Source: an uncultured Gammaproteobacteria bacterium (lineage in GTDB: Bacteria; Pseudomonadota; Gammaproteobacteria; Poriferisulfidales; GCA-002705445). Taken from it: 44,268 bases of DNA. Positions 17,602-28,774 of this stretch are shown piece by piece (position 1 is the stretch's first letter; each line of letters starts with the position of its first letter). Location of the stretch: contig CAJWEM010000001.1 in NCBI GenBank assembly GCA_913031205.1, positions 96,723 through 140,990 of the forward strand, written 5' to 3'. Position numbers and translations under genes: made by a program. Under the pieces are notes generated by a model. That model ran no database searches, was not told the origin of the DNA, and saw nothing but the letters and a program-made list of their open reading frames with translations.

Positions 17602-17684
17602 AATAATCCATTAAATCAATAAAATTAGTAACACTATAACAAATACACTTGCAAACTGCTTATATGTCAGATAAGTTTATTTAG

Positions 17685-19499
<1,815 letters not shown>

Positions 19500-19555
19500 A
19501 ATCTTGTAAAAGAATTTTAATTAACTTTTAAAACTTTATTCCATAAATTCATAAT

Positions 19556-21064
19556 ATGAAAAATTCAAAATTTGATATTAAAGTCGAAATAAAAAATACT
19601 ATAAAGAAATATAATATTTGTGATATTTGGAATAAAAAAATTCAAGAGGATCTAAAAAAATATAAAAAGCACAGTGATTCTGATATTAATAATAGAGAGG
19701 ATTTTAGGAATCTTGATTTTGTTACGATAGACGGCGAGGACGCAAAAGATTTTGATGATGCTGTATACTGTAAAAAGCTCGAAAAAAATTGGAAATTATA
19801 CGTTGCAATAGCCGATGTAGCGCACTATGTAAAGAAGAACTCATCAATTGATAGAGAGGCTTATAAAAGAGGAACCTCAACTTACTTTCCAAACTATGTT
19901 GTGCCTATGCTACCAGAAGTTCTTTCAAATGATTTATGTTCTCTGAGGCCAAACGAAGACAAACTCACGATAGTTGCAGAGATTGTCATAGATAGCATTG
20001 GTCAAATAAAATCATTCAAATTTCATAATGCAATAATTAGATCATCGGCAAGGCTGACGTACAATATTGTTGAAGATTTTATTAAAGGGAAAAATATAAT
20101 TAAAGATAAAAAAATTATCAATAATATAAATAATCTTTATTCTTTGTTTAAGGCACTTGAAAAAAATAGAAATAAGAGAAATGCAATACATTTTGATTCT
20201 CAGGAAATATCCTTTTTTGTTAATAAAAAAGGAGAAGTAAACAGTATAAAAAATAATATTAGGCAGGAATCTCAAAAAATTATAGAAGAATGTATGATTG
20301 CAGCTAATGTTGCAAGTAGTCTTTTCATAAAAAAAAATAATAAAAACACTTTGTACAGAGTACATGATGAGCCCTCACTCAACAAAGTAGAAGAAGCATC
20401 TATTTCTTTAAAAACTCTAGGTTATAAGTTGTTGCCTAATATAATTCCTTCTTCAAAAGAAGTTAATGACATTTTAAAATTATCTAAGAAAAAATTAGAC
20501 TACCATCTTGTTACTTCAATAATCTTAAGGTCAATGGCAAGAGCAGAGTATACTCCAAAAAATATTGGTCATTTTGGATTATCTTTAAAATCATACAATC
20601 ATTTCACCTCTCCGATTAGAAGGTATCCTGATCTCATAGTTCATAGGATTCTCAAAAATATAATTAATAAAAATAAGGAAGATTACAATTTGAGTGAGCT
20701 TGAAAAAATTGGTGAAATATCTTCAGAGAATGAACGTATCTCAGAGGCAGCTGAAAGAGAAGTTCAATCCATATTACTATGTCACTACGCTAAAAAATTT
20801 ATTGGTAAAAAGTTTGACGCTTCGGTTGAGTCGATCGTTAACTTTGGAATGTTCGTGTCGTGTCATGAAGAACCAATACAGGGATTAGTTCATATATCAT
20901 CACTAGGAAATGAGTATTTTTTTTATGACGATAAAAAGAACGTACTTATTGGAGAAAAATCAGGGAAAAAGTATCGAGTGGGTGATAAAATTAAAGTAAA
21001 GCTTTCAAGTGCGTATCCGTCGGAAAGAAAAATTGATTTTCAACTTGTAAAAGAAAGAAAATAA
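19556..21064 (+). CDS. rnr: RNase R/RNase II family exoribonuclease, N-terminally minimal
   Basis: A 3'-to-5' exoribonuclease of 502 residues, against about 800 in E. coli RNase R. The RNB catalytic domain is intact, with TIDGEDAKDFDDA giving the aspartates D59, D65, D67 and D68. A single S1 domain ends the protein (IGKKFDASVESIVNFGMFV). The two N-terminal cold-shock RNA-binding domains are absent: only about 50 residues precede the active site, and thiC ends 56 nt upstream, so there is no room for them. Position next to rlmB and rpsF supports rnr. No SD is seen. Confidence 0.88.
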   Translation: MKNSKFDIKVEIKNTIKKYNICDIWNKKIQEDLKKYKKHSDSDINNREDFRNLDFVTIDGEDAKDFDDAVYCKKLEKNWKLYVAIADVAHYVKKNSSIDREAYKRGTSTYFPNYVVPMLPEVLSNDLCSLRPNEDKLTIVAEIVIDSIGQIKSFKFHNAIIRSSARLTYNIVEDFIKGKNIIKDKKIINNINNLYSLFKALEKNRNKRNAIHFDSQEISFFVNKKGEVNSIKNNIRQESQKIIEECMIAANVASSLFIKKNNKNTLYRVHDEPSLNKVEEASISLKTLGYKLLPNIIPSSKEVNDILKLSKKKLDYHLVTSIILRSMARAEYTPKNIGHFGLSLKSYNHFTSPIRRYPDLIVHRILKNIINKNKEDYNLSELEKIGEISSENERISEAAEREVQSILLCHYAKKFIGKKFDASVESIVNFGMFVSCHEEPIQGLVHISSLGNEYFFYDDKKNVLIGEKSGKKYRVGDKIKVKLSSAYPSERKIDFQLVKERK

Positions 21065-21065
21065 A

Positions 21066-21800
21066 ATGCAAAAAGAAAAAGTTGTAGGAATTCATGCGGT
21101 AAGAATGTTATTAAAGGTCAGGCCCTTTGATGTCTACGAAATATATTTGTCAGATATGAGTTCAAGAAAATTTTCTGATATCTTAAATTTGGCTAAAATA
21201 AAAAATATTCCAATTAATAAAATATCAGCGGATAAAATTTTTGAAATATCAAATGTAAAAAGCCATCAAGGAGTCCTTGCATTCGCAAAAAGAAAAAAAG
21301 AGATAATCGAAAAAGATTTACTTTCCTTTTTAGAAAAAAAAACTAAAAATCATATCCTTCTAGTACTTGACGAGGTTTCAGATCCTAGAAACCTTGGTGC
21401 ATGTTTAAGAATATGCGATGCATTTAATGTTGCAGCAATCGTTGTAAAAGACCACGACTCAACAAATATAAATGAAACTGTAAAAAAAGTTGCTGCTGGT
21501 GGTGCAGAAACTATACCCATTATCAAAATAAAAAATATTTCTAGAACTTTAGAATTGTTAAAAAAAAATGATTATTGGGTTTATGGTGCTACCGGAGAAG
21601 GGGGCGAAGAAGTGAATGAGATAAAATTTAACTTTCCAACAGTATTGGTTGTGGGCGGTGAATCTAAAGGCCTTCGTAAGAAAACTCTTGAAAATTGTGA
21701 CTTTAAAATAAAGATCAATATGCTTGGAAGCGTCGAGAGCCTGAACTTGTCAGTAGCCACAGGTATAATAATCAATGCAATCAATAGCCAAATAAAATAA
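21066..21800 (+). CDS. rlmB: 23S rRNA 2'-O-ribose G2251 methyltransferase
   Basis: A SPOUT-class methyltransferase of 244 residues. The N-terminal substrate-binding domain begins VVGIHAVRMLL. The C-terminal trefoil knot shows LDEVSDPRNLGACLRICDAF (motif 1), VVGGESKGL (motif 2) and SLNLSVATGIII (motif 3). It starts 1 nt after rnr, the same order as in many gammaproteobacteria. Confidence 0.94.
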   Translation: MQKEKVVGIHAVRMLLKVRPFDVYEIYLSDMSSRKFSDILNLAKIKNIPINKISADKIFEISNVKSHQGVLAFAKRKKEIIEKDLLSFLEKKTKNHILLVLDEVSDPRNLGACLRICDAFNVAAIVVKDHDSTNINETVKKVAAGGAETIPIIKIKNISRTLELLKKNDYWVYGATGEGGEEVNEIKFNFPTVLVVGGESKGLRKKTLENCDFKIKINMLGSVESLNLSVATGIIINAINSQIK

Positions 21801-21829
21801 TTGCAGTATTTAATTTCATTATGTAATAT
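21801..21829 (+). promoter_or_regulatory. candidate sigma-70 promoter of rpsF operon
   Basis: TTGCAG (21801-21806), a 17-nt spacer and TAATAT (21824-21829), about 55 nt before the S6 start. It lies just after the rlmB stop. A short hairpin CTTAGA-TTA-TCTAAG (21847-21861) falls in the leader, but it lacks the known S6:S18 binding elements as far as I can see. Confidence 0.45.
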
Positions 21830-21884
21830 ACACATTCCTTGATCTACTTAGATTATCTAAGAGACAATAACCCATAAGGAAAAT

Positions 21885-22292
21885 ATGAGACATTACGAAG
21901 TTGTTTTTTTAGTTCACCCTGATCAAAGCGATCAAGTCCCAGCAATGATTAAGAAATACACTGGTATCATTACATCTGGTGGTGGAAAAATTCATAGAGA
22001 AGAAGATTGGGGAAGAAGACAATTAGCTTACCCAATAAATAAGATCCATAAAGCTCATTATATTTTAATGAATATTGAATGCGGTAAAGAAGTTATTGAA
22101 GAACTATCCTCAAATTTTAAATTTAATGATGCAGTATTAAGAAATATGGTTCTCAAAAGAAAAAATGCAATTACTGAAAAATCATCAATATTAACTGGTG
22201 ATAGTGAAACAAAAGATGATAACAATACTCCTCAAACTGAAAGTATGAGTAATGAGGAATCATTTGCAGAAAGTGGAGCAGAAAATGTCTAG
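21885..22292 (+). CDS. rpsF: 30S ribosomal protein S6
   Basis: A 135-residue S6. The family start [22 protein letters not shown] and the [10 protein letters not shown] segment are clear, and an acidic, low-complexity tail of about 35 residues follows. An AAGGA SD precedes the ATG by 7 nt. S6 pairs with S18 on the 30S platform; the S18 gene starts inside the last 8 bases of this one. No priB lies between them, as is usual outside the enterics. Confidence 0.96.
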   Translation: MRHYEVVFLVHPDQSDQVPAMIKKYTGIITSGGGKIHREEDWGRRQLAYPINKIHKAHYILMNIECGKEVIEELSSNFKFNDAVLRNMVLKRKNAITEKSSILTGDSETKDDNNTPQTESMSNEESFAESGAENV

Positions 22293-22509
22293 ATATTTTA
22301 AAAAACAAAAATTTTGTAGATTCACAAAAGAGGGGATTAAAGAAATAGATTATAAGGATCTTGAGTTGTTAAAAGAATATATTACTGAGACTGGGAAGAT
22401 CTTACCAAGCAGAATTACAGGTACAAAAGCAAAGTATCAAAGGCAGATTTCAACAGCGGTTAAGAGAGCTAGGTATCTTGCGTTAATACCGTATTCTGAC
22501 AATCATTAA
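22285..22509 (+). CDS. rpsR: 30S ribosomal protein S18
   Basis: A 74-residue S18 beginning [14 protein letters not shown] and containing [34 protein letters not shown], the strongly conserved core. The start at 22285 matches the family and has GGAG 5 nt upstream; an upstream in-frame ATG at 22252 would add 11 unrelated residues. Its start overlaps the end of rpsF by 8 nt. Confidence 0.97.
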   Translation: MSRYFKKQKFCRFTKEGIKEIDYKDLELLKEYITETGKILPSRITGTKAKYQRQISTAVKRARYLALIPYSDNH

Positions 22510-22521
22510 CGAGAAAATACT

Positions 22522-22977
22522 ATGGAAGTAATTCTACTGGAAAAAATTGAAAATTTAGGTGATTTAGGGGATAAAGTGAACGTCAAACCAGGTTATGCTA
22601 GGAATCATTTGATACCAAAGGCAAAAGCAAAATATGCGACAGCAGAGAACTTAAAAGAATTTGAAGAGCAAAAAGCTGAATTGGAGAAAATTGCTGCAGA
22701 GAATCTGAAAATTGCGAAAGAGCGTAAAAGCAAGCTTGACGGAGTTGAACTAAAATTATTGGTCGAAGCAAATGAAGAGGGAATGTTATTTGGATCTATA
22801 GGGCCATACGAAATTGAAAAACAGTTAGTAGATAATGGGCATGAAGTATCTCGAAAGGAAATAAGAATGCCTGAAGGTCCAATCAAAAAAGTAGGCGAAT
22901 ATCCTGTCAATATACACCTAAGCATTGAAATAGATGCAACAGTAAATCTAGTTGTCGAAACAAATAATCAAAGCTGA
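22522..22977 (+). CDS. rplI: 50S ribosomal protein L9
   Basis: A 151-residue L9 with the N-terminal domain [35 protein letters not shown], a long connecting helix, and the C-terminal domain ending in VNLVVE. GAGAAA precedes the ATG. Third gene of the S6-S18-L9 unit. Confidence 0.97.
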   Translation: [151 protein letters not shown]

Positions 22978-23014
22978 TAATATAAAAGTAAAACAATAAA
23001 GCTTGGTTACAAAA

Positions 23015-24379
23015 ATGAGTAAAAGCCTTAAATTTCAGGATCTTAAAGAAGCCCGTAGTTCAATTGAAGCCGAAAGAGCAGTTCTTGGCGGGGTTATACT
23101 TGATAACGAATCTTGGTATAAAATCGCTGATATATTGCAAGTTGATGATTTTTATAACGAATTAAATAGAAAAATATTTTCATGCATTGTTGAACTCTCG
23201 AACAACAATATCCCATTTGATCTTGTGACAATAAATGAAAAAGTAAATCCAAATAACGATGCCTCATTTCATGAATATTTAAAAGAAATAATAAGTGAAA
23301 CGCCCTCTGCTGCCAACATTGCTTCATATGCCAATATTGTTAGAGAACAATCTATAATTAGACAGTTGATTAATGTGAGTAATGATTTAATTGAGAAATC
23401 ACACGATGGATCGGTTGACAGTAAAACACTTTTAGATGAAGCAGAACAAAAAATATTTGGAATTACAGACGAATCTTTGAAGTCCGAAAATGGTTTTAAA
23501 GCTCTAAGTGAGTTGTGTGGGGAATCAATGAAAACTATTGAAAAACTACAAGAAACAAAAGGTGGAATTACTGGGGTACCTACTGGCTTTAGTAAATTTG
23601 ACGAAAAAACTACAGGTTTGCAAAAAGGTGACTTAATTATTGTGGCTGGAAGACCATCTATGGGTAAAACTGCCTTTGCTATGAACATTGCAGAAAACGC
23701 GTCAATTAAAAATGAAGCGGTGACTGCAATTTTCAGTATGGAAATGCCTGGTAGTCAATTATCAATGAGACTGCTAGCTTCAGTAGGTAGAGTTAATCAA
23801 CAAAGACTAAGAAATGGTAATCTAACAGATGACGACATGCCAAGACTAACCAGTGCGGTTGCGATTCTTTCTAAAGCAAATATATTTATTGATGATACGG
23901 CTGCACTTACTCCATTAGATATTCGTGCAAGAGCAAGAAGGTTGAAACGTGAAAAAGGAGCTTTAGATCTTATAGTAATAGATTACATGCAACTAATGCG
24001 ATTTAATAACAGTGTTGAAAATAGAGCAACTGAGCTTGCAGAGATTTCAAGATCTTTAAAAGCTTTAGCAAGGGAATTAGAGGTTCCCGTTATAGCTTTA
24101 TCACAATTAAATAGAGCAGTAGAAAACAGGACTGACAAAAGACCCATGATGTCTGACTTAAGAGAGTCTGGGGCAATTGAACAAGATGCAGATTTAATTG
24201 CATTTATATACAGAGATGAACAGTACAACCCTGACTCCCCTGATAAGGGTAAAGCAGAAATTTTGGTAAGAAAACAAAGGAATGGTCCAACATTCGAAAT
24301 GGTTTTAACTTTTGTTGATAAATGCACAAGATTTGATAATTATACACCTGATATATATTCCTCAGAGGAACTTAAATGA
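23015..24379 (+). CDS. dnaB: replicative DNA helicase
   Basis: The hexameric replication fork helicase, 454 residues from ATG 23015 (an in-frame TTG at 23003 is less likely). The N-terminal DnaB domain begins SSIEAERAVLGGVILDNESW. The RecA-like C-terminal domain has Walker A AGRPSMGKTAF, Walker B LIVIDYMQL and the ALSQLNRAVENR / SDLRESGAIEQDAD segments. It follows rplI by 37 nt and overlaps alr by ATGA. Confidence 0.97.
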   Translation: MSKSLKFQDLKEARSSIEAERAVLGGVILDNESWYKIADILQVDDFYNELNRKIFSCIVELSNNNIPFDLVTINEKVNPNNDASFHEYLKEIISETPSAANIASYANIVREQSIIRQLINVSNDLIEKSHDGSVDSKTLLDEAEQKIFGITDESLKSENGFKALSELCGESMKTIEKLQETKGGITGVPTGFSKFDEKTTGLQKGDLIIVAGRPSMGKTAFAMNIAENASIKNEAVTAIFSMEMPGSQLSMRLLASVGRVNQQRLRNGNLTDDDMPRLTSAVAILSKANIFIDDTAALTPLDIRARARRLKREKGALDLIVIDYMQLMRFNNSVENRATELAEISRSLKALARELEVPVIALSQLNRAVENRTDKRPMMSDLRESGAIEQDADLIAFIYRDEQYNPDSPDKGKAEILVRKQRNGPTFEMVLTFVDKCTRFDNYTPDIYSSEELK

Positions 24380-25440
24380 ATGGACGTATTATAGTTAGCA
24401 AAAATAATTTAGTTCATAACTTATCTGAAATTAAAAAATACGCTAAAAAATCGAAAATAATGTCTGTTATAAAGTCAAATGGATACGGACATGGTATGTT
24501 AGAAGTTGCTTCGGCGCTAGAGGGTTCTGATGCATTTGCAGTTGCAACAATTGAAGAAGCTATTTATCTTCGAGAAAATAAAGTTAAAAAAGAGATTGTT
24601 TGTCTTCAAGGTTTTTCAAATAAACATGAAAGCATTTATTGCTCAAAAAATAATATTCGACCAGTAATTCATTGCCCCGAACAAATCAGTATTATAAATG
24701 AAACATCTTTTGACTTGCCTCTTAGTCTATGGATAAAAATAGATACAGGAATGAATAGATTAGGTTTTAAGAATATTGATTTACCTAAAATTATTGAGCA
24801 AATTGGCAAAAAAATAAAACATCCTGTTGGTGTAATGACTCATTTGGCATGTGCTGACGAAAATGATGATAATTTCTCAAATAATCAGATTAAAACTTTC
24901 GAGAATATTATTAAGGAGACAAACGCAGAACTCAGTATTTTAAACTCTGCAGGGGTTATAAAATATTGGAAAAATTTTAATAATATTAGCGAGTGGATTC
25001 GGCCAGGTATTATGTTATATGGTGTTAGCCCATGTAATAATAATGAAAAAATTAAAATCAAACCCGCAATGACTCTCACTGCTCCAGTAATATCGATTAA
25101 AGAATGTAAAAAAGGAGAAAGAATTGGTTATGGCCACACTTACCATTTTACAAAAGATACCAGAATTGCCTCTTTAGGAATTGGTTATGGTGACGGTTTT
25201 TCAAGAAGTCTAAGTAACGTTGGCAGGGTTTTTTATAAAGATAATTTTTTTAATATTGTTGGTAGAGTTTCTATGGACATATTGACCGTAGATATCGGAG
25301 ATAAGAAAATAGAGTTAGGCGAAGACTTTGAATTATGGGGAAATAATATAAGTATCAAAGATGTGTCAGATTCAATAAACACTATTCCATATGAATTAAT
25401 GTGTGCATTAGGTAACAGACTAAAGAGAGAATATATTTAA
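24376..25440 (+). CDS. alr: alanine racemase
   Basis: A PLP enzyme making D-alanine for peptidoglycan, 354 residues. The PLP lysine K33 sits in SVIKSNGYGHG (usually AVVKANAYGHG). WIKIDTGMNRLGF, IRPGIMLYG, IGYGHTYHF and GRVSMDILTVDIG are the other family blocks. The start overlaps dnaB by 4 nt, with GAGGAA upstream. Its stop shares TTAA with the convergent ligase gene. Confidence 0.95.
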   Translation: MNGRIIVSKNNLVHNLSEIKKYAKKSKIMSVIKSNGYGHGMLEVASALEGSDAFAVATIEEAIYLRENKVKKEIVCLQGFSNKHESIYCSKNNIRPVIHCPEQISIINETSFDLPLSLWIKIDTGMNRLGFKNIDLPKIIEQIGKKIKHPVGVMTHLACADENDDNFSNNQIKTFENIIKETNAELSILNSAGVIKYWKNFNNISEWIRPGIMLYGVSPCNNNEKIKIKPAMTLTAPVISIKECKKGERIGYGHTYHFTKDTRIASLGIGYGDGFSRSLSNVGRVFYKDNFFNIVGRVSMDILTVDIGDKKIELGEDFELWGNNISIKDVSDSINTIPYELMCALGNRLKREYI

Positions 25441-26930
25441 CTTTCAGCGATATCTTGAAGTTTTCTATAATCTATCTTTCCGCTTCCTAATATTGGAAAT
25501 TCTTCTATGATTTTTATTTTTTTTGGAATATATAAATTTGATAACCCAGAACCTTTTATAAAATCAGCTAAGTTTTTTAAATTTGCATCAATTTTGTCAG
25601 TGATCAACATAAGTGATTCTCCCTTTTGCTCGTCCTTAATCGAGCAAACAATACTACTGTTTTCAGGCCAAAGTTTTTTCGGAAAGTCTTCTACAAGCCC
25701 TAAAGAAATCATTTCTCCAGCAATTTTTGCAAATCTTTTAAGTCGACCAAGTATAAATAAGTAACCTTCTTTATCAACATAAGCCACATCGCCTGTGTTA
25801 TACCAGTCAAATTTCTCGTTCATTCCAAAGTATCTATCAATAACATTGTCGCCCTTTATGTATAGCAGACCGCCATTCTCATAACCTTCAATTTTTTCAA
25901 TTTTGTAATCAATTCCAGGTAAAATTTTTCCAACTGAACCGATCTTATAATTTTCAGAAGTATTGACTGATATTGCTGGAGAAGCCTCAGTGACTCCGTA
26001 ACCTTCAAAAATTTTAATATTAAAACTTTGGTATTTTTCATGAGTAGTCTCATCGACTTTCTCTGCGCCAGCTATTAAATATCTAATATTCAAGAAGGTA
26101 GATTTGCTAACGTAAGGGAGATATTTTTTTAAAAATGTATCTGTTGAAAAAAAGACAGTTGCTTTTTTTTCCTCAAGCATTTTTGGAATCGTTTGAAAGT
26201 GAAGAGGCGTAGGATATAATATTACTTTACAACCTGAAAGAATTGGTAACAAAATACCTATACCAAGGCCAAAAGAATGAAAAAAAGGCAGGCATGTAAA
26301 AAACTTATCACTTGAATTTACTTTTAGCGTTTTTAAAACCTGCATCCTATTTGCAAATAAGTTTTTATGAGATAAGCCTACACCCTTTGGATCACTTTCA
26401 GTTCCTGATGTGAAAAGAATAACTGCTAGCTTATCAGAATAATATTTTTTTTTATTAATTAAGGATGATAAAAAATCGAAAAAAGAAGAAATTTTTATTC
26501 TTAAAGACAAATTTTTCCGAATATCTTCTAGGTAAATAATATTACAATCATTATTTTTAATTTTTTCAATCTCCTCATGGAGGTTCGCTTGCTCTATAAA
26601 ATTTCTTGAAGTTATTATATTTTCTATATTTGTATTTTTTATACTAGATAGAATATTCTTTATTCCAGAAGTAAAATTAATAATAGCAATACTTCTATTC
26701 AAAAATTGAATTGCAAAAAAAACAATTGTGGTTGGAACTGAATTAGGCATTATCAAACCAATTGGTTTCGGTTCATTATTACCAATCTTTTTTTCTAAGA
26801 TTTTTCCAAGTAATATAGACTTATATATCAGTCCTACGTTTGAAATTGAATTACCAAGGCTGTCTTCAATTATCTTTGCTTTAAAACCAGAATTAAGAGT
26901 ATCGAGTAAAGATTTATAAATATGCGCCAT
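25437..26930 (-). CDS. acyl-ACP/acyl-CoA synthetase, Aas-like AMP ligase
   Basis: A 497-residue adenylate-forming enzyme. The AMP motif LFTSGTESDPKGVGLSHKNL, FEGYGVTEASP, WYNTGDVAYVDKEG and the hinge GRLKRFAKIAGEMISLGLVE are visible. The hinge is very like the acyl-ACP synthetase half of Aas, which recycles fatty acids from lysophospholipid, but the acyltransferase half of E. coli Aas is missing. It probably activates fatty acids for phospholipid synthesis. The C-terminal catalytic lysine in GSGKIDYRKL is present. The gap to hisI is 9 nt. Confidence 0.82.
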   Translation of the reverse strand: MAHIYKSLLDTLNSGFKAKIIEDSLGNSISNVGLIYKSILLGKILEKKIGNNEPKPIGLIMPNSVPTTIVFFAIQFLNRSIAIINFTSGIKNILSSIKNTNIENIITSRNFIEQANLHEEIEKIKNNDCNIIYLEDIRKNLSLRIKISSFFDFLSSLINKKKYYSDKLAVILFTSGTESDPKGVGLSHKNLFANRMQVLKTLKVNSSDKFFTCLPFFHSFGLGIGILLPILSGCKVILYPTPLHFQTIPKMLEEKKATVFFSTDTFLKKYLPYVSKSTFLNIRYLIAGAEKVDETTHEKYQSFNIKIFEGYGVTEASPAISVNTSENYKIGSVGKILPGIDYKIEKIEGYENGGLLYIKGDNVIDRYFGMNEKFDWYNTGDVAYVDKEGYLFILGRLKRFAKIAGEMISLGLVEDFPKKLWPENSSIVCSIKDEQKGESLMLITDKIDANLKNLADFIKGSGLSNLYIPKKIKIIEEFPILGSGKIDYRKLQDIAES

Positions 26931-26939
26931 AATAAAAGA

Positions 26940-27413
26940 CTATAGTTTTGTTGGGTTTGGCGCATCTCCATAGACTTCATCTGGATCAAAAGTTTTTTTA
27001 TCTTCTTTAAATTTAAGTTTGATCTCTTGTTTGATATTTCCAACTGGTATGCTTCTATAAAAACACGACTTATAGCCAACGTGGCAACTTGCTTCCAAAC
27101 CTTGTAACTCAACCTTTAACCATATTGAGTCTTGATCATCATCAATACGAATATCTTTCACTTTTTGAATTAAACCGCTTGAAGCACCTTTGTGCCATAG
27201 GCATTTTCTGCTTCTACTCCAATAATGAGCCTCACCAGTTTCAATGGTTTTTTTAAGTGCCTCTTCATTCTGATATCCCAGCATCAACACATCCCCAGTA
27301 TTGGCATCTGTTGTAACCACTGGCATAAGACCATTTTCATCAAATTTGGGAGCTAGTTCACTACTCTCTTCTACTTGTTCTACTGTTTTTCTTTCTTTAA
27401 AAATATCCGTCAT
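26940..27413 (-). CDS. hisI: phosphoribosyl-AMP cyclohydrolase
   Basis: Opens the purine ring of PR-AMP, the third step of histidine synthesis. It is a monofunctional HisI of 157 residues: metal-site blocks [32 protein letters not shown] and [11 protein letters not shown] are present, and no HisE domain follows. A 25-residue N-terminal extension and an acidic tail ([12 protein letters not shown]) flank the core. ATG at 27413 overlaps the cysS stop as ATGA, which decides the start over a TTG at 27428. It is separated from any other his gene. Confidence 0.93.
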   Translation of the reverse strand: MTDIFKERKTVEQVEESSELAPKFDENGLMPVVTTDANTGDVLMLGYQNEEALKKTIETGEAHYWSRSRKCLWHKGASSGLIQKVKDIRIDDDQDSIWLKVELQGLEASCHVGYKSCFYRSIPVGNIKQEIKLKFKEDKKTFDPDEVYGDAPNPTKL

Positions 27414-28732
27414 TTTTTTACTCGCCAAGTTGTCTTACCTTTAACATCCTCTAATACTACATTATTTTTGTCTAATTTCTCTCTAATTTCGTCAGCTCTC
27501 TTGAAATCGTTTGATTTTCTAGCTTCATCTCTCTCTTTTATAAGCAATTTTATGTCGTCCTCAGATATAGAGGAATTTATGTTCAAAGATAACCACTCAT
27601 CTTTAGATCTATTAAGAAGTCCTAAAATATTTGCACTGTTAAGAAGTGTTTTTGAACATTTTATTTTCTGCAAATTTGAAATTGCTAATGGTGTGTTTAA
27701 GTCATCTAGCAATGGTTCCAAAACATCTCTGGAGATGGTGTCATCATTTGAATCGTATTCTAAATTTTTATAAAGTTTATTTAAAATATTTTTTGACTGC
27801 TCTAGTAAACTCTCCCCAAAATTTATAGGTTTTCTATAATGGGTACTCAAAAGTGCGAGCCTTATTACTTCTCCATCATAATTATCTAATAATTCATTTA
27901 TAGATATTATATTACCAAGAGATTTTGACATTTTTTCTCCTTCCATCTTTAGGTAAGCATTATGAATCCAATAGTTTGCATATTTCGTATTTTTATTTGC
28001 ACAACAACTTTGTGCGATTTCATTTTCATGATGTGGAAAAATTAAATCTTGTCCGCCCCCATGGATATCTATTTCCTGTCCTAGAAATTTATCAACCATT
28101 GCAGAACATTCAATGTGCCATCCCGGTCTTCCATATCCCCACGGGCTATCCCAACCAGGGTCATCGTTTTCTGATGGTTTCCAAAGAACAAAATCGCCAG
28201 GGTGCTTCTTATAACTTGCTACCTCTACTCTTGCCCCAGATAACATTTCTTCTTTATTACGGTTCGATAATTTTCCGTAGTCTTCAAATGAAGTTATATC
28301 AAATAAAACATGTTTCTCGTTTTTATATGCATATCCATTATCTAAAATTTTCTGAATCATCAGAATTATCTGATCTATATTCTCAGTTACTTTTGGTTCA
28401 ATATCTGGCCTTAAAACAAAAAGGCTGTTCATATCCTGATGATATATGTCTGTATACTTATTTGTTATGCTTGAAATTGGTTCATTAAGTTCTTTTGCGG
28501 CATTATTAATTTTGTCGTCAACGTCTGTAATATTTCTCACGTAACGAACTCTTGGATAAATACTTTTTAACAATCTATAAAAAACGTCAAAAACGATAGC
28601 TGGTCTTGCATTTCCAATATGCGCATAACTGTATACCGTCGGACCACAGACATACATTTTTATTAGATTTTTATCTATTGGAATGAATAGCTCTTTTTCT
28701 TTTGATAGGGTATTATATATTTTCAAATTCAT
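27410..28732 (-). CDS. cysS: cysteinyl-tRNA synthetase
   Basis: A class I synthetase, 440 residues. The HIGH-type site lies in [16 protein letters not shown], Zn ligands in HIECSAM and the FPHHENE block, and the KMSKS loop in [10 protein letters not shown]. The C-terminal domain is slightly shorter than in E. coli (461 residues in total). The gene overlaps hisI by 4 nt and diverges from the dihydroorotase gene across only 42 nt. Confidence 0.97.
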   Translation of the reverse strand: MNLKIYNTLSKEKELFIPIDKNLIKMYVCGPTVYSYAHIGNARPAIVFDVFYRLLKSIYPRVRYVRNITDVDDKINNAAKELNEPISSITNKYTDIYHQDMNSLFVLRPDIEPKVTENIDQIILMIQKILDNGYAYKNEKHVLFDITSFEDYGKLSNRNKEEMLSGARVEVASYKKHPGDFVLWKPSENDDPGWDSPWGYGRPGWHIECSAMVDKFLGQEIDIHGGGQDLIFPHHENEIAQSCCANKNTKYANYWIHNAYLKMEGEKMSKSLGNIISINELLDNYDGEVIRLALLSTHYRKPINFGESLLEQSKNILNKLYKNLEYDSNDDTISRDVLEPLLDDLNTPLAISNLQKIKCSKTLLNSANILGLLNRSKDEWLSLNINSSISEDDIKLLIKERDEARKSNDFKRADEIREKLDKNNVVLEDVKGKTTWRVKK

Positions 28733-28745
28733 AATAAATTGCTCT

Positions 28746-28751
28746 ATTATA
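28746..28751 (-). promoter_or_regulatory. candidate -10 box of cysS
   Basis: TATAAT on the minus strand, preceded directly by TG, 13 nt before the cysS ATG. If used, the 5' leader would be under about 10 nt. No strong -35 is seen. Confidence 0.35.
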
Positions 28752-28774
28752 CACTTTTAAATTATTTGAAAACA

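Noticed and set aside
21847-21861. S6:S18 autoregulatory RNA in the rpsF leader
   Set aside because: A 6-bp hairpin exists, but the known binding-site sequence features are not seen.
27925-28488. 187-codon plus-strand frame inside cysS
   Set aside because: Shadow of cysS on the opposite strand; cysS motifs are intact and conserved.
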